Shown: positions 19,667-30,749, counted from the stretch's first letter. The stretch: DNA of 64,000 nucleotides from Thermoactinospora rubra (GCF_002093975.1 NZ_KZ084331.1:132143-196142), one strand, 5' to 3'. Notes: a model not told the origin generated them from the letters alone. Program-made: numbers and translations.

Positions 19667-20742
19667 GGGACCGCTACGTCGACTGGCTGCGCGCCCTCAG
19701 CCTGATCGTGGTCGTCGTGTGGCACTGGGCCTTCACGATCCTGCAGTGGGAGCCCGACGGGCCCATGCCGACCAGCCCGCTCGGCTTCACCTCCGGGCTG
19801 TGGATCCTCACCTGGCTGCTGCAGGTGCTGCCGCTGTTCTTCTACGTCGGCGGCCACGTCCACCTGCTGTCGTGGGAGCGCGCCCGCGCCCGGGGGACCG
19901 GCCTCGGCGGCTTCGTCTGGCGGCGCATCCGCTCCCTCGCCGTGCCGGCGCTGGCGCTCAGCGCGGTCTGGATCCTCATCGGCGTCGCGGTCACCCTGGC
20001 CTTCGACGTGTCGTGGATGCCGCGCGTCGTGCTGCTCGTGCTCAGCCCGCTGTGGTTCCTGGCCGTCTACCTCATCCTCATCGCGCTGCTGCCCGTCGCG
20101 CTGTGGTTGCACCGCCGCTACGACGTGCTGGCGCTGATCTGGCTCGGCGGGACGGCGCTGGTCGTCGACATCGTACGGCTGCGCTACGGCGTCGAGTGGG
20201 CAGGCTGGCTCAACATGATCGTAGTCTGGGGGCTGGCGCACCAGGCCGGCTTCTTCTACGAGCGGGTCGTCCTGCTGCCCCGGCGCTACGACTTCGCGAT
20301 CCTGTGGACGGGGCTTTTCGGGCTGTTCGGGCTGGTGTACTCCGGCATCTACCCGGGCTCGATGGTCGGCGTGCCCGGCGACAAGTGGTCCAACATGGCC
20401 CCGCCGACCTTCGTCATCGTCGCGCTGCTGGTCTTCCAGATCGGGCTGGTGGAGGTGCTGCGGCCGACCATGGAGCGCGTGCTCGACCGGCCACGCTGGA
20501 AGAAGGTCAACGAGACCATCAACCGGTACGCGCTGCCGCTGTTCCTGTTCCACACCACCGGCATGGCCATCGCGCTGGGCATCTCGTGGTGGCTGTTCGG
20601 CACGATCGGCACGAACGTCCCGCCGAACCTGTATTGGTGGCTGGAGCGGCCCATCGCGATCCTGGGACCGCTGCTGTGCACCGTGCCGGTCATCGCGCTG
20701 TTCAACCGGCGCCGCGGTGAACGCCCACGCGTCCACTCGTGA
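19663..20742 (+). CDS. Acyltransferase_3 family membrane protein
   Basis: A 359-residue multi-pass protein with about ten helices. It begins [21 protein letters not shown], where the Arg-x-x-Arg/His pattern of the first helix is typical of acyltransferase family 3, which O-acylates sugars, lipids or peptides at the membrane. The GTG start overlaps the nuoD stop as GTGA. A final [15 protein letters not shown] helix matches the family. The link to NuoD is unknown, but the overlap suggests joint production. Confidence 0.85.
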   Translation: MRDRYVDWLRALSLIVVVVWHWAFTILQWEPDGPMPTSPLGFTSGLWILTWLLQVLPLFFYVGGHVHLLSWERARARGTGLGGFVWRRIRSLAVPALALSAVWILIGVAVTLAFDVSWMPRVVLLVLSPLWFLAVYLILIALLPVALWLHRRYDVLALIWLGGTALVVDIVRLRYGVEWAGWLNMIVVWGLAHQAGFFYERVVLLPRRYDFAILWTGLFGLFGLVYSGIYPGSMVGVPGDKWSNMAPPTFVIVALLVFQIGLVEVLRPTMERVLDRPRWKKVNETINRYALPLFLFHTTGMAIALGISWWLFGTIGTNVPPNLYWWLERPIAILGPLLCTVPVIALFNRRRGERPRVHS

Positions 20743-20744
20743 TC

Positions 20745-20762
20745 ATGCATTTTCTGCATACT
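20745..20762 (+). promoter_or_regulatory. Promoter and operator of the toxin-antitoxin operon
   Basis: CATACT (20757-20762) is 6 nt before the antitoxin ATG at 20769, the spacing of a leaderless transcript. The inverted repeat ATGCA-TTTTC-TGCAT (20745-20759) overlaps this -10 box and is well placed for autorepression by the antitoxin. Confidence 0.5.
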
Positions 20763-20768
20763 GATGCG

Positions 20769-20999
20769 ATGGCTGTCATCCGTGCCACAGATCGTGCGCA
20801 TGCCGGGCTGCGCCGGCTGGCCAAGCAACGGCATGTCTCCATGGCCGCACTCCTTGAAGAGCTGGTCGAGCGTGCCGAAGCCGAAGAGTTCTGGGGCAGC
20901 TTCGGCGCCTATGTCGAAGCGGAGCCGGGCATGCTCGACGACCCGGAGACCCACGGTTGGATGATCACGCCGGCTCCGCTGGATGAGGACGCCCGGTGA
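20769..20999 (+). CDS. Antitoxin, ribbon-helix-helix type
   Basis: A 76-residue protein beginning MAVIRATDRAHAGLRRLA, with KQRHVSMAALLEELVERAEAEEFW, a pattern of a short DNA-binding ribbon-helix-helix antitoxin followed by an acidic tail. An in-frame ATG at 20739 would add ten residues, but the -10 box lies between the two, so the later ATG is preferred. It overlaps the toxin gene by 17 bp, the usual antitoxin-first layout, and would neutralise it. Confidence 0.8.
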   Translation: MAVIRATDRAHAGLRRLAKQRHVSMAALLEELVERAEAEEFWGSFGAYVEAEPGMLDDPETHGWMITPAPLDEDAR

Positions 21000-21360
21000 A
21001 TTTCAAGATCATCTCACGGGGGACATCTGGTGGGCCGAGCAGGGCTCCCCCGATGGAAACGTTCAGGGATATCCGCGTCCGGTCCTGGTGGTCTCGGCCG
21101 ACGAGCTCCATCGGATCAGCCGTGGAGCGCTCGCCTGGGTGCTGCCGATCACATCACGTAAGAGAGGCTGGGCGGGCCATGTCCGCATCGAAGCCTGCGC
21201 CTCGACCGGGCTCGACGTCGCGAGCTACGCAATGTGCGAGCAGCTCCGCGTCTTCAACGCCCGCGACTGGCTTCTCCGGAGGATGGGCGCAGCGCCCGAG
21301 GAGGTGATGCAGGCCGTGGAACGGGCCATCATCCGGATCGGAGGCCTGAGGACCGTCTAG
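20983..21360 (+). CDS. PemK/MazF family toxin (endoribonuclease)
   Basis: A 125-residue protein with the family start GDIWWAEQG, YPRPVLVVSADEL, WVLPITSR, TGLDVASYAMCEQLRVF and a C-terminal helix (EEVMQAVERAIIRIGG). MazF-type toxins cut mRNA at short sequences to slow growth. The conserved catalytic Arg region (ITSRKRGW) and Ser/Thr after PIT are present, so it looks active. Start ATG is at 20983 within the antitoxin 3' end. Confidence 0.9.
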   Translation: MRTPGEFQDHLTGDIWWAEQGSPDGNVQGYPRPVLVVSADELHRISRGALAWVLPITSRKRGWAGHVRIEACASTGLDVASYAMCEQLRVFNARDWLLRRMGAAPEEVMQAVERAIIRIGGLRTV

Positions 21361-21364
21361 GCCC

Positions 21365-21817
21365 TCAGTCGCGCTCGCCCTGCGGCGACTTGGGCACCTT
21401 GCAGCAGTTCTCCAGATACAGCGCCGCGCACACCAGGATCACGCAGGCCAGGAACGAGCCCGTCGTGACGAAGAACTCCCGCCGCGGCGTGTCCTGCGAC
21501 AGCAGTTGCGCCGTGTGCAGCGCGAAGCCCCCGAAGACGCCCGCGAAGGCGGCTCCGCCGTACGCGGAGGCCTTGGCCAGCGCGGCCGAGCGGGCCACCG
21601 ACAGCGGCTCCACCGGCTTGGTGCCCGGCTTGCGCGCGATCCTCGCCTTGGTCGTCCAGCCCGTGTAGGCCTCCCCCAGCGCCAGCAGCAGCACGGTGGG
21701 GATCGCGGTCCACGGCACGAGCGGCAGCTCCGAGTAGAACTGCCGCACCAGCAGGTAGCTCAGGAGCGCCGTGACGACCAGGAGACCGACCAGGACGGCC
21801 GGCCGCGTGGGCCTCAA
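21365..21817 (-). CDS. DUF3180 membrane protein
   Basis: A 150-residue actinobacterial protein with four hydrophobic helices (VLVGLLVVTALLSYLLV, WTAIPTVLLLALGEAYTG, and two near the C-terminus, AGVFGGFALHTA and FLACVILVCAALYLE). It starts at TTG 21817, overlapping the folK stop (TTGA), which is the conserved position of DUF3180 after folK in actinomycetes. Function unknown. It is the last gene of the folate run and converges on the toxin gene with a 4-bp gap. Confidence 0.85.
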   Translation of the reverse strand: MRPTRPAVLVGLLVVTALLSYLLVRQFYSELPLVPWTAIPTVLLLALGEAYTGWTTKARIARKPGTKPVEPLSVARSAALAKASAYGGAAFAGVFGGFALHTAQLLSQDTPRREFFVTTGSFLACVILVCAALYLENCCKVPKSPQGERD

Positions 21818-22320
21818 GCCGGCCCCTGCAGCTTCATGTCGGGGCGCAGCCGTACCCCCTGCTGGTCCAGCCCCTTCAGCAGCTCGCAGACGGGCCCGTG
21901 GCCGGGCAGCACGCCGTCGGGGTCGATCTGGCACCACGGCACCAGCACGAACGCCCGCTCGTGGGCGCGCGGATGCGGCAACGTCAGCTCCGGGTCGTCC
22001 ATGACCAGATCGCCCACCGCGACGAGGTCGACGTCGAGCGTGCGCGGCCCCCAGCGCTCCTCCCCCCGCACCCGGCCGAAGGCGGTCTCGATGCTCTGCG
22101 CCCGCTCCAGCAGCGTGTAGGGGTCGACGGTGGTGTCGGCCAGCACGATCGCGTTCAGATACGGGCGCTGGCCCGCCGGGCCGCCCACGGGATCGGTCTC
22201 ATACACCGGCGAGACGGCGATGTACTCCAGCCCCGGCGCGTCGAACAGGGCGTCGACCGCGCCCTGGAGCGTCTGGAACCGGCGGCCGAGGTTGCTGCCG
22301 AGAGAAAGGACGGCCTTCAT
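21814..22320 (-). CDS. folK: 2-amino-4-hydroxy-6-hydroxymethyldihydropteridine pyrophosphokinase
   Basis: Transfers pyrophosphate from ATP to 6-hydroxymethyl-dihydropterin in folate synthesis. The 168-residue product has VLSLGSNLGRRFQ, SPVYETDPVGGP, the metal and substrate motif RWGPRTLDVDLVAV and LPHPRAHERAFVLVP. Its ATG at 22320 overlaps the folB stop by 4 bp, so it is coupled to folB. Confidence 0.97.
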   Translation of the reverse strand: MKAVLSLGSNLGRRFQTLQGAVDALFDAPGLEYIAVSPVYETDPVGGPAGQRPYLNAIVLADTTVDPYTLLERAQSIETAFGRVRGEERWGPRTLDVDLVAVGDLVMDDPELTLPHPRAHERAFVLVPWCQIDPDGVLPGHGPVCELLKGLDQQGVRLRPDMKLQGPA

Positions 22321-22682
22321 GAGCGGCTCCGCCTGATGGTCACGATCACATCGTCGAACGGCAACGGTATCGGAGCGGCGGGCTTGTGGACGCTCACCTC
22401 GACCTCGCGCACCAGGTCGTTGTCGAGGCACACGTCGGCCAGCCGCTGCGCGAGCGTCTCGATCAGCTCGACCGGACCGCCCTCCACGACCTTGACCAGC
22501 GCCTCGGCCAGCTCGCCGTAGTGGACCGTCCTGGTCAGGTCGTCGTGGGCGGCGGCGGGACGGGTGTCGAGGAAGAGGGACACGTCCAGCACGAACTCCT
22601 GGCCCAGCTCACGCTCGGCGGGCAGCACGCCGTGCCGCCCACGCGCGCGCAACCCCCGGAGCGTGATCCGATCAAGTGTCAA
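22317..22682 (-). CDS. folB: Dihydroneopterin aldolase
   Basis: Converts 7,8-dihydroneopterin to 6-hydroxymethyl-dihydropterin and glycolaldehyde. The 121-residue product begins TLDRITLRGLRARGRHGVLPAE with a Glu/Lys catalytic frame and ends VSVHKPAAPIP, both typical. The start is TTG 22682, overlapping the TGA of the preceding SnoaL-like gene; the normal length and the overlap support this over an extended open frame. Confidence 0.93.
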   Translation of the reverse strand: MTLDRITLRGLRARGRHGVLPAERELGQEFVLDVSLFLDTRPAAAHDDLTRTVHYGELAEALVKVVEGGPVELIETLAQRLADVCLDNDLVREVEVSVHKPAAPIPLPFDDVIVTIRRSRS

Positions 22683-23116
22683 AGCTCGCCTTCCTCCTCC
22701 TCCTCGTCCCCCTGCAGCACCGGCGAGCCGTGGTGCATCCACATCCGCCACCCGTCCGGGGTGCGGATGTAGACGTTGCTGGCCACCACCTTGCCCGCGG
22801 CGAAGCTGGCCTCCCCCTCGTCCCCCGCGGTCAGGATGTTCTCCACGCAGGTCAGCACCGCCACGTCACCCAGGATGCTGGTCTTGACGTCGGTCAGCAC
22901 GAACTGGATGTAGGTCGTGTTCGCCATGATCAACGCCCACGACCGCAGCACCTCCGCGCGGCCCGCGAGCAGGGACCAGCCGGGGTGGACGCACGTGACC
23001 TGGCCCTGGAGCGTGTCCTCCGCCCAGATCTCGGTCATCTTGTCCAGGTCGCCGGTCTCGATGGCGGTGTAGAAGGCCTGGTTGACCGTCTCGACGGCCG
23101 CGGTGTCGACGCTCAT
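22679..23116 (-). CDS. SnoaL/NTF2-like protein
   Basis: A 145-residue cone-fold protein (VETVNQAFYTAIETGDLDKMTEIWAED at the N-terminus, WRMWMHHGSPVL at the C-terminus) of the SnoaL/NTF2 superfamily. Its gene is wedged between folP and folB with 4-bp overlaps on both sides, so it is made with the folate enzymes, and this position is conserved in actinomycetes. Its role in folate synthesis, if any, is unknown. A nuclear-transport-factor fold may bind a pterin-like ligand. Confidence 0.85.
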   Translation of the reverse strand: MSVDTAAVETVNQAFYTAIETGDLDKMTEIWAEDTLQGQVTCVHPGWSLLAGRAEVLRSWALIMANTTYIQFVLTDVKTSILGDVAVLTCVENILTAGDEGEASFAAGKVVASNVYIRTPDGWRMWMHHGSPVLQGDEEEEEGEL

Positions 23117-23964
23117 GGCGCCACCTGCGCCCGCTTCCAGGCCGCGGCCACGCGCACGGCGTCGGCGTTGGCGGGCACCTCGTGGACCCGCACGCACCAC
23201 GCCCCGGCGTGCGCCGCGAGAGCCGTGACGGCCGCGGTGGCGGCGTCGCTCTGGGAGAAGGGCCGCGGCTGCCCGTCCGGCCCGGCCAGCAGCCTGCCCA
23301 GGAAGCGTTTGCGCGAGGCGCCGATCAGCAGCGGGAAGCCCAGCTCGCGCAGCTTGTCCAGGCCGGCCAGCAGCGCCCAGTTGTGCTCGGCCGTCTTGGC
23401 GAAGCCCAGCCCGGGATCGAGGACGACCTGCCGCTCCGAAACGCCCTCCGCCAGCACCATCGCCACCCGCTTGGCCAGCTCCTCGCGCACCTCGGCCACC
23501 ACGTCGGAGTAGACGGCCCGCTTGTCCATGTCGTGGCTGTGGCCCCGCCAGTGCATCACGACGTACGGCACGCCGGACGCGGCCACCACGCGCGGCATGT
23601 CGGGATCGGCCAGCCCCCCGCTCACGTCGTTGACCAGGCTCGCACCCGCCTCGACCGCCGCCTGCGCCACCTCGGCCCGCATCGTGTCGACGCTGACCAC
23701 CACGCCCGCGGCGCTCAGCCTCCTGATGACCGGGACGACCCTGGCCAGCTCCTCCTCCAGCGACACCCGGGCCGCGCCGGGCCGGGTGGACTCCCCGCCC
23801 ACGTCGACCAGGTCGGCGCCCTGCTCGGCCAGCTCCAGGCCGTGGCGGACGGCCGCCTCCTCGTCGAACCACAGGCCGCCGTCGGAGAAGGAGTCGGGAG
23901 TGACGTTGACCACGCCCATGACGAGGCACCGCTCCTCGGCTGGCAATCCCGGCACGCTCATCAT
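23113..23964 (-). CDS. folP: Dihydropteroate synthase
   Basis: Joins 4-aminobenzoate to the pterin pyrophosphate. The 283-residue TIM-barrel protein has MGVVNVTPDSFSDGG, DVGGESTRPGA, VVSVDTMRAEVA, LVNDVSGG, VLDPGLGFAKTAEHNW and GASRKRFLG, all DHPS motifs. The start is taken at one of two adjacent ATGs (23964 or 23961). It heads the folP-SnoaL-folB-folK-DUF3180 run. A separate folE lies upstream with a 99-bp gap. Confidence 0.97.
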   Translation of the reverse strand: MMSVPGLPAEERCLVMGVVNVTPDSFSDGGLWFDEEAAVRHGLELAEQGADLVDVGGESTRPGAARVSLEEELARVVPVIRRLSAAGVVVSVDTMRAEVAQAAVEAGASLVNDVSGGLADPDMPRVVAASGVPYVVMHWRGHSHDMDKRAVYSDVVAEVREELAKRVAMVLAEGVSERQVVLDPGLGFAKTAEHNWALLAGLDKLRELGFPLLIGASRKRFLGRLLAGPDGQPRPFSQSDAATAAVTALAAHAGAWCVRVHEVPANADAVRVAAAWKRAQVAP

Positions 23965-24004
23965 GTGCCCAAGCCTAGGCGCTGTCGCGGGGCGGACACC
24001 GGGC

Positions 24005-24049
24005 GGGTCCTGACTTGGGGATAACGAATCACGAACACCCACAGGACCC
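24005..24049 (-). terminator. Weak inverted repeat after folE
   Basis: GGGTCCTG (24005-24012) and CAGGACCC (24042-24049) pair perfectly across 29 nt in the folE-folP gap. It may weaken read-through from folE. The long loop makes it a poor terminator. Confidence 0.3.
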
Positions 24050-24063
24050 CGGCCGGGCGGGCT

Positions 24064-24629
24064 TCAGCGGCCCAGGATCAGGGCCATCGCCTCGGCGCGC
24101 GTCTTGTCGCTGGTGCGGAAGTCGCCCCGCACGGCCGAGGTGATGGTCTTGGCCCCGGGCTTGCGCACCCCGCGCATGGTCATGCACAGGTGCTCGGCCT
24201 CGATCACCACGATCGCGCCGCGCGGCTCCAGCACCCGCATCAGCGCGTCGGCGATCTGCGAGGTCATCCGCTCCTGCACCTGCGGGCGCCGGGCGAAGAC
24301 GTCCACCAGCCTGGCCAGCTTGGACAGGCCGGTCACCTGGCCCTTGTCGTTGGGGATGTAGCCGATGTGCGCCACGCCATGAAATGGGACCAAATGGTGC
24401 TCACACGTCGAATACACCTCGATGTCGCGGACCAGCACCATCTCGTCGTGGTCCACGTCGAACACCTTGGTGAGCACGTCCTCCGGCTTCTGGCCGAGCC
24501 CCGAGAACTGCTCGGCCATCGCGCGGGCCACACGGGCGGGGGTGTCGAGAAGGCCGTCGCGGTCGGGATCCTCGCCGATGGCGTAAAGGATCTCGCGAAC
24601 GGCCTTCTCGATCCTGTCGAGATCGACGG

Positions 24630-24633
<4 letters not shown>
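24064..24633 (-). CDS. folE: GTP cyclohydrolase I
   Basis: First step of pterin synthesis: GTP to dihydroneopterin triphosphate. The 189-residue product has the zinc site [12 protein letters not shown] (Cys, His) with a second Cys in [11 protein letters not shown], plus QERMTSQIA and SAVRGDF. It starts at GTG 24633 overlapping the ftsH stop by 4 bp (GTGA), so it is coupled to ftsH, the usual actinomycete arrangement. Confidence 0.97.
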
Positions 24634-26639
<2,006 letters not shown>

Positions 26640-26860
26640 CCGATGCGGAACCCCTCTGGGCCCGTCCCTTCCTGACCATGGCCTGGAACCCCGGCGCTAA
26701 CCGGGGCCGCGGCGTCCGTACCGCTACTTCCGACTACCCGGGGGGCGACCGGGGTCACCCCTCGCAAGTCAGAAGGTACACCGGCGAGGCGCGCAGGGGC
26801 ACTGCCCGCGTCACCGGCCTTGCCCTACCAACGTACGTCAGGCCGGCTTGTGTTCCCGCG

Positions 26861-27403
26861 CTATTCACCGTTATAGACGTGAGGCGCGAGGGTGCCGATG
26901 AAGGGGAGGTTGCGGTAGCGCTCCGCGTAGTCCAGCCCGTAGCCGATGACGAACTCGTTGGGGATGTCGAATCCGACGTACTTGACGTCGATGGGCACCT
27001 TGACGGCGTCGGGCTTGCGCAGCGCGGTGCAGATCTCCAGCGAGGCCGGGTTGCGCGACTTGAGGTTCTCCAGCAGCCAGTGCAGTGTCAGGCCGGAGTC
27101 GATGATGTCCTCGACGATCAGCACGTGGCGGCCCATGATGTCGGTGTCGAGGTCCTTCAGCACCCGCACGACGCCCGAGGACTTGGTGCCCGCGCCGTAG
27201 GAGGACACGGCCATCCAGTCCATCTGGACGGGGTTGCGCAGCGCGCGGGCCAGGTCGGCCATCACCATGACCGCGCCCTTCAGCACGCCGACGAGCAGCA
27301 GGTCCTTGCCCGCGTAGTCCTCGTCGATGCGGGCGGCGAGTTCCTTGATCTTTGCCTGGAGCTCGTCCTCGGTGATGAGAACCTTCTCCAGGTCCTTGCC
27401 CAT
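26861..27403 (-). CDS. hpt: Hypoxanthine phosphoribosyltransferase
   Basis: Purine salvage: hypoxanthine or guanine plus PRPP to IMP or GMP. The 180-residue product has [16 protein letters not shown] and the PRPP-binding loop [14 protein letters not shown], with the purine-binding [19 protein letters not shown] near the end. I chose the ATG at 27403 (MGKDLEKVL), with GGTGGAAG upstream; a GTG at 27418 is possible. It follows tilS by 25 bp and is very likely co-transcribed. Confidence 0.96.
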   Translation of the reverse strand: MGKDLEKVLITEDELQAKIKELAARIDEDYAGKDLLLVGVLKGAVMVMADLARALRNPVQMDWMAVSSYGAGTKSSGVVRVLKDLDTDIMGRHVLIVEDIIDSGLTLHWLLENLKSRNPASLEICTALRKPDAVKVPIDVKYVGFDIPNEFVIGYGLDYAERYRNLPFIGTLAPHVYNGE

Positions 27404-27428
27404 GTCGGCTGCTTCCACCTGGCGTTCC

Positions 27429-28421
27429 TTAAGCGACGGGTTGGCTGGCGAACACCAGGGTGCCATACCGCCGCGCCGCGCAGACCCCCCCGGGCAGGTC
27501 GACGGCCTTCTGCCCACGCCAGGCCGTGATCAGGCGGTCGACCGCCTGGACGTGCCCGGCCGAGAGCGCCCCGGCCGGGGATCCCGCCGTGATGGCCGCC
27601 CGCCGCAGCACCCTGGTCCGCACCGCGTCGGGCAGCTCTCGCAGAGGCGGTACGGCGAGCGTCACGGGACGGCCGATATCGCTTAGAGCGCAATCCCGGT
27701 AGGCGGAGTCCGCCCATGCGTCGAGGGCGTCGGCGTCGGCGCGGGCGAGGTCGGCGGTGCGGGCCAGCGCCTCGGCGACGCCGGGACCGAGCTCGGCCTC
27801 CAGGGCGGGGAGCACCCTGGTGCGCACCCTGACGCGGGTGTAGCGGGGGTCGGCGTTGTGGGGGTCGTCCCAGGGGTCCAGGCCGAGCGCCCGGCACGCG
27901 GCGACCGTCGTGGCCCTGCCCAGGCGGAGCAGGGGCCTGCGGTAGCGGCCGCTGGTGGCCGGCATGCCGGCGATCGAGCGCAGCCCGCTGCCCCGCACCA
28001 GGCCGAGCAGCACCGTCTCGGCCTGGTCGTCCCTGGTGTGGCCGAGGAGCACGGCGGCGGCGCCCAGGCGCCGGGCCGCGGCGTCGAGCGCGGCGTAGCG
28101 GGCCTCGCGCGCCGCCGCTTCCGGCCCGCCCGCCGTGCCGACCTCGACGGTGAGGATCTCGGCCGGGTCCAGCCCCAGCATGGGGGCCAGGTCGCGGACC
28201 CGGCGGGCCCGCTCCGCCGACCCCTCCTGGAGCTGGTGGTCGACGGTGAGCAGCCCGCCGCGCAGGCCCAGGCGCGGGGCGACGAAGCCCAGCGCGGCGG
28301 CCAGGGCCAGGGAGTCCGCTCCCCCGCTGCAGGCGGCCAGGACCAGGTCGTGCGGGTCGAGGCCGGCCAGCGCCTCGCGCACGGCTCGGCGCACGTCTGC
28401 CACGGCGGGGTGCGGACCCAT
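27429..28421 (-). CDS. tilS: tRNA(Ile)-lysidine synthase
   Basis: Converts the wobble cytidine of the CAU-anticodon isoleucine tRNA to lysidine, an essential step. The 330-residue N-type ATPase has the PP-loop [14 protein letters not shown] (about residues 30-43), LLTVDHQLQ, and [20 protein letters not shown]. Helical C-terminal segments are present but the extra C-terminal domain of longer homologues is absent, as is usual in actinomycetes. A 10-bp tandem repeat ends 9 bp before its start codon. Confidence 0.95.
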   Translation of the reverse strand: MGPHPAVADVRRAVREALAGLDPHDLVLAACSGGADSLALAAALGFVAPRLGLRGGLLTVDHQLQEGSAERARRVRDLAPMLGLDPAEILTVEVGTAGGPEAAAREARYAALDAAARRLGAAAVLLGHTRDDQAETVLLGLVRGSGLRSIAGMPATSGRYRRPLLRLGRATTVAACRALGLDPWDDPHNADPRYTRVRVRTRVLPALEAELGPGVAEALARTADLARADADALDAWADSAYRDCALSDIGRPVTLAVPPLRELPDAVRTRVLRRAAITAGSPAGALSAGHVQAVDRLITAWRGQKAVDLPGGVCAARRYGTLVFASQPVA

Positions 28422-28430
28422 GGCCGCATT

Positions 28431-28500
28431 GTCTCAGTGGGTCTCACTGGGTCTCACTGGGTCTCACTGGGTCTCACTGGGTCTCAGTGGGTCTCAGTGG
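28431..28500. repeat. Seven-copy 10-bp tandem repeat
   Basis: Seven consecutive units of GTCTCASTGG: copies 1, 6 and 7 are GTCTCAGTGG and copies 2-5 are GTCTCACTGG. The array begins 9 bp upstream of tilS and its last unit contains the TGA stop of the phosphoesterase gene. One unit equals about one DNA helical turn, so repeated sites would lie on one face of the DNA. Confidence 0.97.
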
Positions 28501-29825
28501 CAGGAGGTCGCGGGGATCGTGTCCCTGACCCGGTTGTCGTCCTGGACGAGCTGCCCGGAGAAGCCGGTGTCGGTCAGCGTGAGCTTCAGCACACCGTGCA
28601 GGTCGGTCAAGCGCACCAGGCTGTTGGGGTGCACCTCGTGCTCGAAGGTGTAGTTGTCGGCGCCGCCCACGCCCGCCGTGATGGCCAGCGGGCCGGCCGG
28701 CGTGGCCTTGCCGTCCGGGTCCTGCGGGCGGAACCGCTCGTAGACGTGGTCGTGGCCGTTGAGGACGAGGTCGGCGCCCGCCGCGTACAGCGCGCGCCAC
28801 ACCGGCAGGCTCACCGGGTTGTAGCCCTTGCTGCCGGAGTTGAACAGCGGGTGGTGCCAGTAGGCCAGGATGCAGCGTTTGGTGTTCTGGGCCAGGTCGT
28901 TCTTGAGCCAGGCGACCTGGGCGGAGCTCGCCGACATGGACTGCTCGGAGTCCAGCGCGACGAAGTGCCAGTTGCCGTGGTCGAAGCTGTAGTAGGTCTT
29001 GCCGTTGGGCGTGGCGATGGAGCCGAAGTAGGCCTTGTAGCCGGAGGCGGGGCCGGCGGGGTCGTAGTACTCGTGGTTGCCGGGGGTGGGCCTGGTCTTG
29101 TTCTTGAACCGGCCCCAGGTGGTGGCGTAGTAGGACCGGTACTCCGACAGCCGGCCGTCGTCGTACTGGTTGTCGCCCATGGTCAGCACGTAGACGGGGT
29201 TGATCGACTCGACCAGGCGGGCGGTGCGCTCGTGCTCGCAGGAGGTGCCGTCGCCGGCGTCGCAGGTGCCCGCGATGTCGCCGGCCGCCGCCACGATGAA
29301 CGAGCCGCCGCCCCCGTTGCCGCCGCCGGTGCCGAAGACCTCCAGCTCCCACAGCGAGTAGCCGTAGGAGGTGCCGCGGGCCGTGCCGTACACCCGCACA
29401 TAGCGCCCGCTGCCGCTGACGGTCAGGTCGTCGACCCCGCCGTCACCCGACGAGGTCGAGTAGAGGTCCGTCCACGCCGACCCGTTGGCCGACACCTGCA
29501 CCCGGTAGGACCTGGCGAAGGCGACCTCCCAGCTCAGCCGCACCCGCGAGACGATCGCCGCGCCGCCCAGATCCACCTGGATCCACTGCGGATCGACGCC
29601 CTCCGCCGACGCCCACCGCGTCGACGTGCTCCCGTCGACCGCCTTGTCCGGCGTCAGCGCCGAATCCTCTGCCGAGGAGGCCGTCGCGGGCTTGCCCTGC
29701 GAGATGAGCAGGTCGGCGGCGTGGCTGGGCCCCGCCTGGGCGATCGGGAGCAGCATGCTCGCCGCGAGCAGCATCAGCGCCGCCTTGACACGGCGGGATA
29801 ACCGGCTGATTGACCGTGATGACAC
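28494..29825 (-). CDS. Secreted metallophosphoesterase with F5/8 type C (discoidin) domain
   Basis: A 443-residue exported protein. After a Sec signal peptide (about residues 1-36, cut after PSHA) comes an F5/8 type C carbohydrate-binding domain (about 40-165: KPATASSAEDSALTPDKAVDG, TRWAS, WIQVDLGG, VRVYGT), a GGGNGGGG linker, and a calcineurin-like phosphoesterase (about 178-443) with metal motifs AAGDIAG, MGDNQY, TPGNHEYY, YWHHPLF and NGHDHVYERF. It should bind a wall or extracellular glycan and hydrolyse a phosphoester; the substrate is unknown. The GTG start at 29825 has GAAGGAGAG upstream. It is the third gene of the MFS/TolB-like cassette. Confidence 0.9.
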   Translation of the reverse strand: MSSRSISRLSRRVKAALMLLAASMLLPIAQAGPSHAADLLISQGKPATASSAEDSALTPDKAVDGSTSTRWASAEGVDPQWIQVDLGGAAIVSRVRLSWEVAFARSYRVQVSANGSAWTDLYSTSSGDGGVDDLTVSGSGRYVRVYGTARGTSYGYSLWELEVFGTGGGNGGGGSFIVAAAGDIAGTCDAGDGTSCEHERTARLVESINPVYVLTMGDNQYDDGRLSEYRSYYATTWGRFKNKTRPTPGNHEYYDPAGPASGYKAYFGSIATPNGKTYYSFDHGNWHFVALDSEQSMSASSAQVAWLKNDLAQNTKRCILAYWHHPLFNSGSKGYNPVSLPVWRALYAAGADLVLNGHDHVYERFRPQDPDGKATPAGPLAITAGVGGADNYTFEHEVHPNSLVRLTDLHGVLKLTLTDTGFSGQLVQDDNRVRDTIPATSCH

Positions 29826-29837
29826 TGGTTCTCTCCT

Positions 29838-30749
29838 TCAGGTGATGGCGGGTGAGGAGGCGTTGGCGGCAAGCAGCCGGGGCGTGCCCGTGCCGTCGGC
29901 CGGCACGGCCCAGACGTCCTTGCCCTTGGCGTACATGACGGTGTTGCGGTCCAGCCACGCCGCCTGGTCGTCGACGTCGGCGGTCTCGGCGAGCGGGGTC
30001 TCGCGCTGGGCGGCCAGGTCCAGCGCGTGCAGGCGCCAGGCGCCCGAGGGCGTCCGCTTCTTGTAGACGAGCGTGCGGCCGTCGGGCGACAGCGAGGGGC
30101 ACTCGGCGTTCTCGCGCACGACGCGCGCCCGCCAGGCGGCGTAGTCGCCCTCGACCAGGTAGGTCCTGCCCTTGGTCGAGACGGTGGCGTAGAAGCGGTT
30201 GTCGTCGGGCGCGAACGTCACGCCCCAGTAGTTGACGTCGGGCGCGTAGTAGCGCCTGCCGTCCTTGACCAGCGGGATGTCCTCGATGGTGACGGTCACG
30301 CGGCCGGTGCGGGCGTCGAGCAGGCCGGTGCGGGTGGAGAAGCCGCCGCTGTCGTAGGAGTCGCCGGTGACGAAGACGGTCCAGGAGATCATCCGGCCGC
30401 TGGCCGACACCCTGGCCCTGCTGGGGATCCCGGCCAGCCTGATCCGCCTGGTCTCCCTCATCGCGCGGTCGAGCAGCACGGCGTAGGTCGTGGGCACGGC
30501 CCCCAGCTCGGTGACCAGGCAGACGCCGGTGCCCGCCGCCGCGTGGAACCGCTCGCATCTGGTACGGCTGCCGCGCACCAGGCCGGTGACGGTGTCGCGC
30601 ACCAGGAGCCGGCCGGGCACGCCCAGGTCGAGCCCGGCCTGCCCGGTCTGCCCGGCGGTGGCCGGTTCCCGCCCCGGCCGGAGCGTGTAGCCGGTGGCGC
30701 CGCCGCCCAGCAGGAGCGCCGCCGCGAGGAGGATCACACCGCGTTTCAT
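29838..30749 (-). CDS. Membrane-anchored TolB-like beta-propeller protein
   Basis: A 303-residue protein with an N-terminal signal or anchor (MKRGVILLAAALLLGGGATGY) and repeating beta-propeller units typical of TolB/WD40-like proteins, such as SRARVSASGRMISWTVF, YWGVTFAPDDNRFYATV, CPSLSPDGRTLVYKKR and DDQAAWLDRNTVMYAK. It is likely outside the membrane and probably binds a partner or ligand. The ATG overlaps the MFS stop (ATGA) and 12 bp separate it from the phosphoesterase. Function unknown. Confidence 0.8.
   Translation of the reverse strand: MKRGVILLAAALLLGGGATGYTLRPGREPATAGQTGQAGLDLGVPGRLLVRDTVTGLVRGSRTRCERFHAAAGTGVCLVTELGAVPTTYAVLLDRAMRETRRIRLAGIPSRARVSASGRMISWTVFVTGDSYDSGGFSTRTGLLDARTGRVTVTIEDIPLVKDGRRYYAPDVNYWGVTFAPDDNRFYATVSTKGRTYLVEGDYAAWRARVVRENAECPSLSPDGRTLVYKKRTPSGAWRLHALDLAAQRETPLAETADVDDQAAWLDRNTVMYAKGKDVWAVPADGTGTPRLLAANASSPAIT

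Noticed and set aside
20996-21307. Alternative toxin frame starting at the antitoxin end
   Set aside because: It lacks MazF motifs; the frame from 20983 has them.
28431-28500. CRISPR array
   Set aside because: The repeats are 10 bp with no spacers between them and there are no cas genes; it is a simple tandem repeat.
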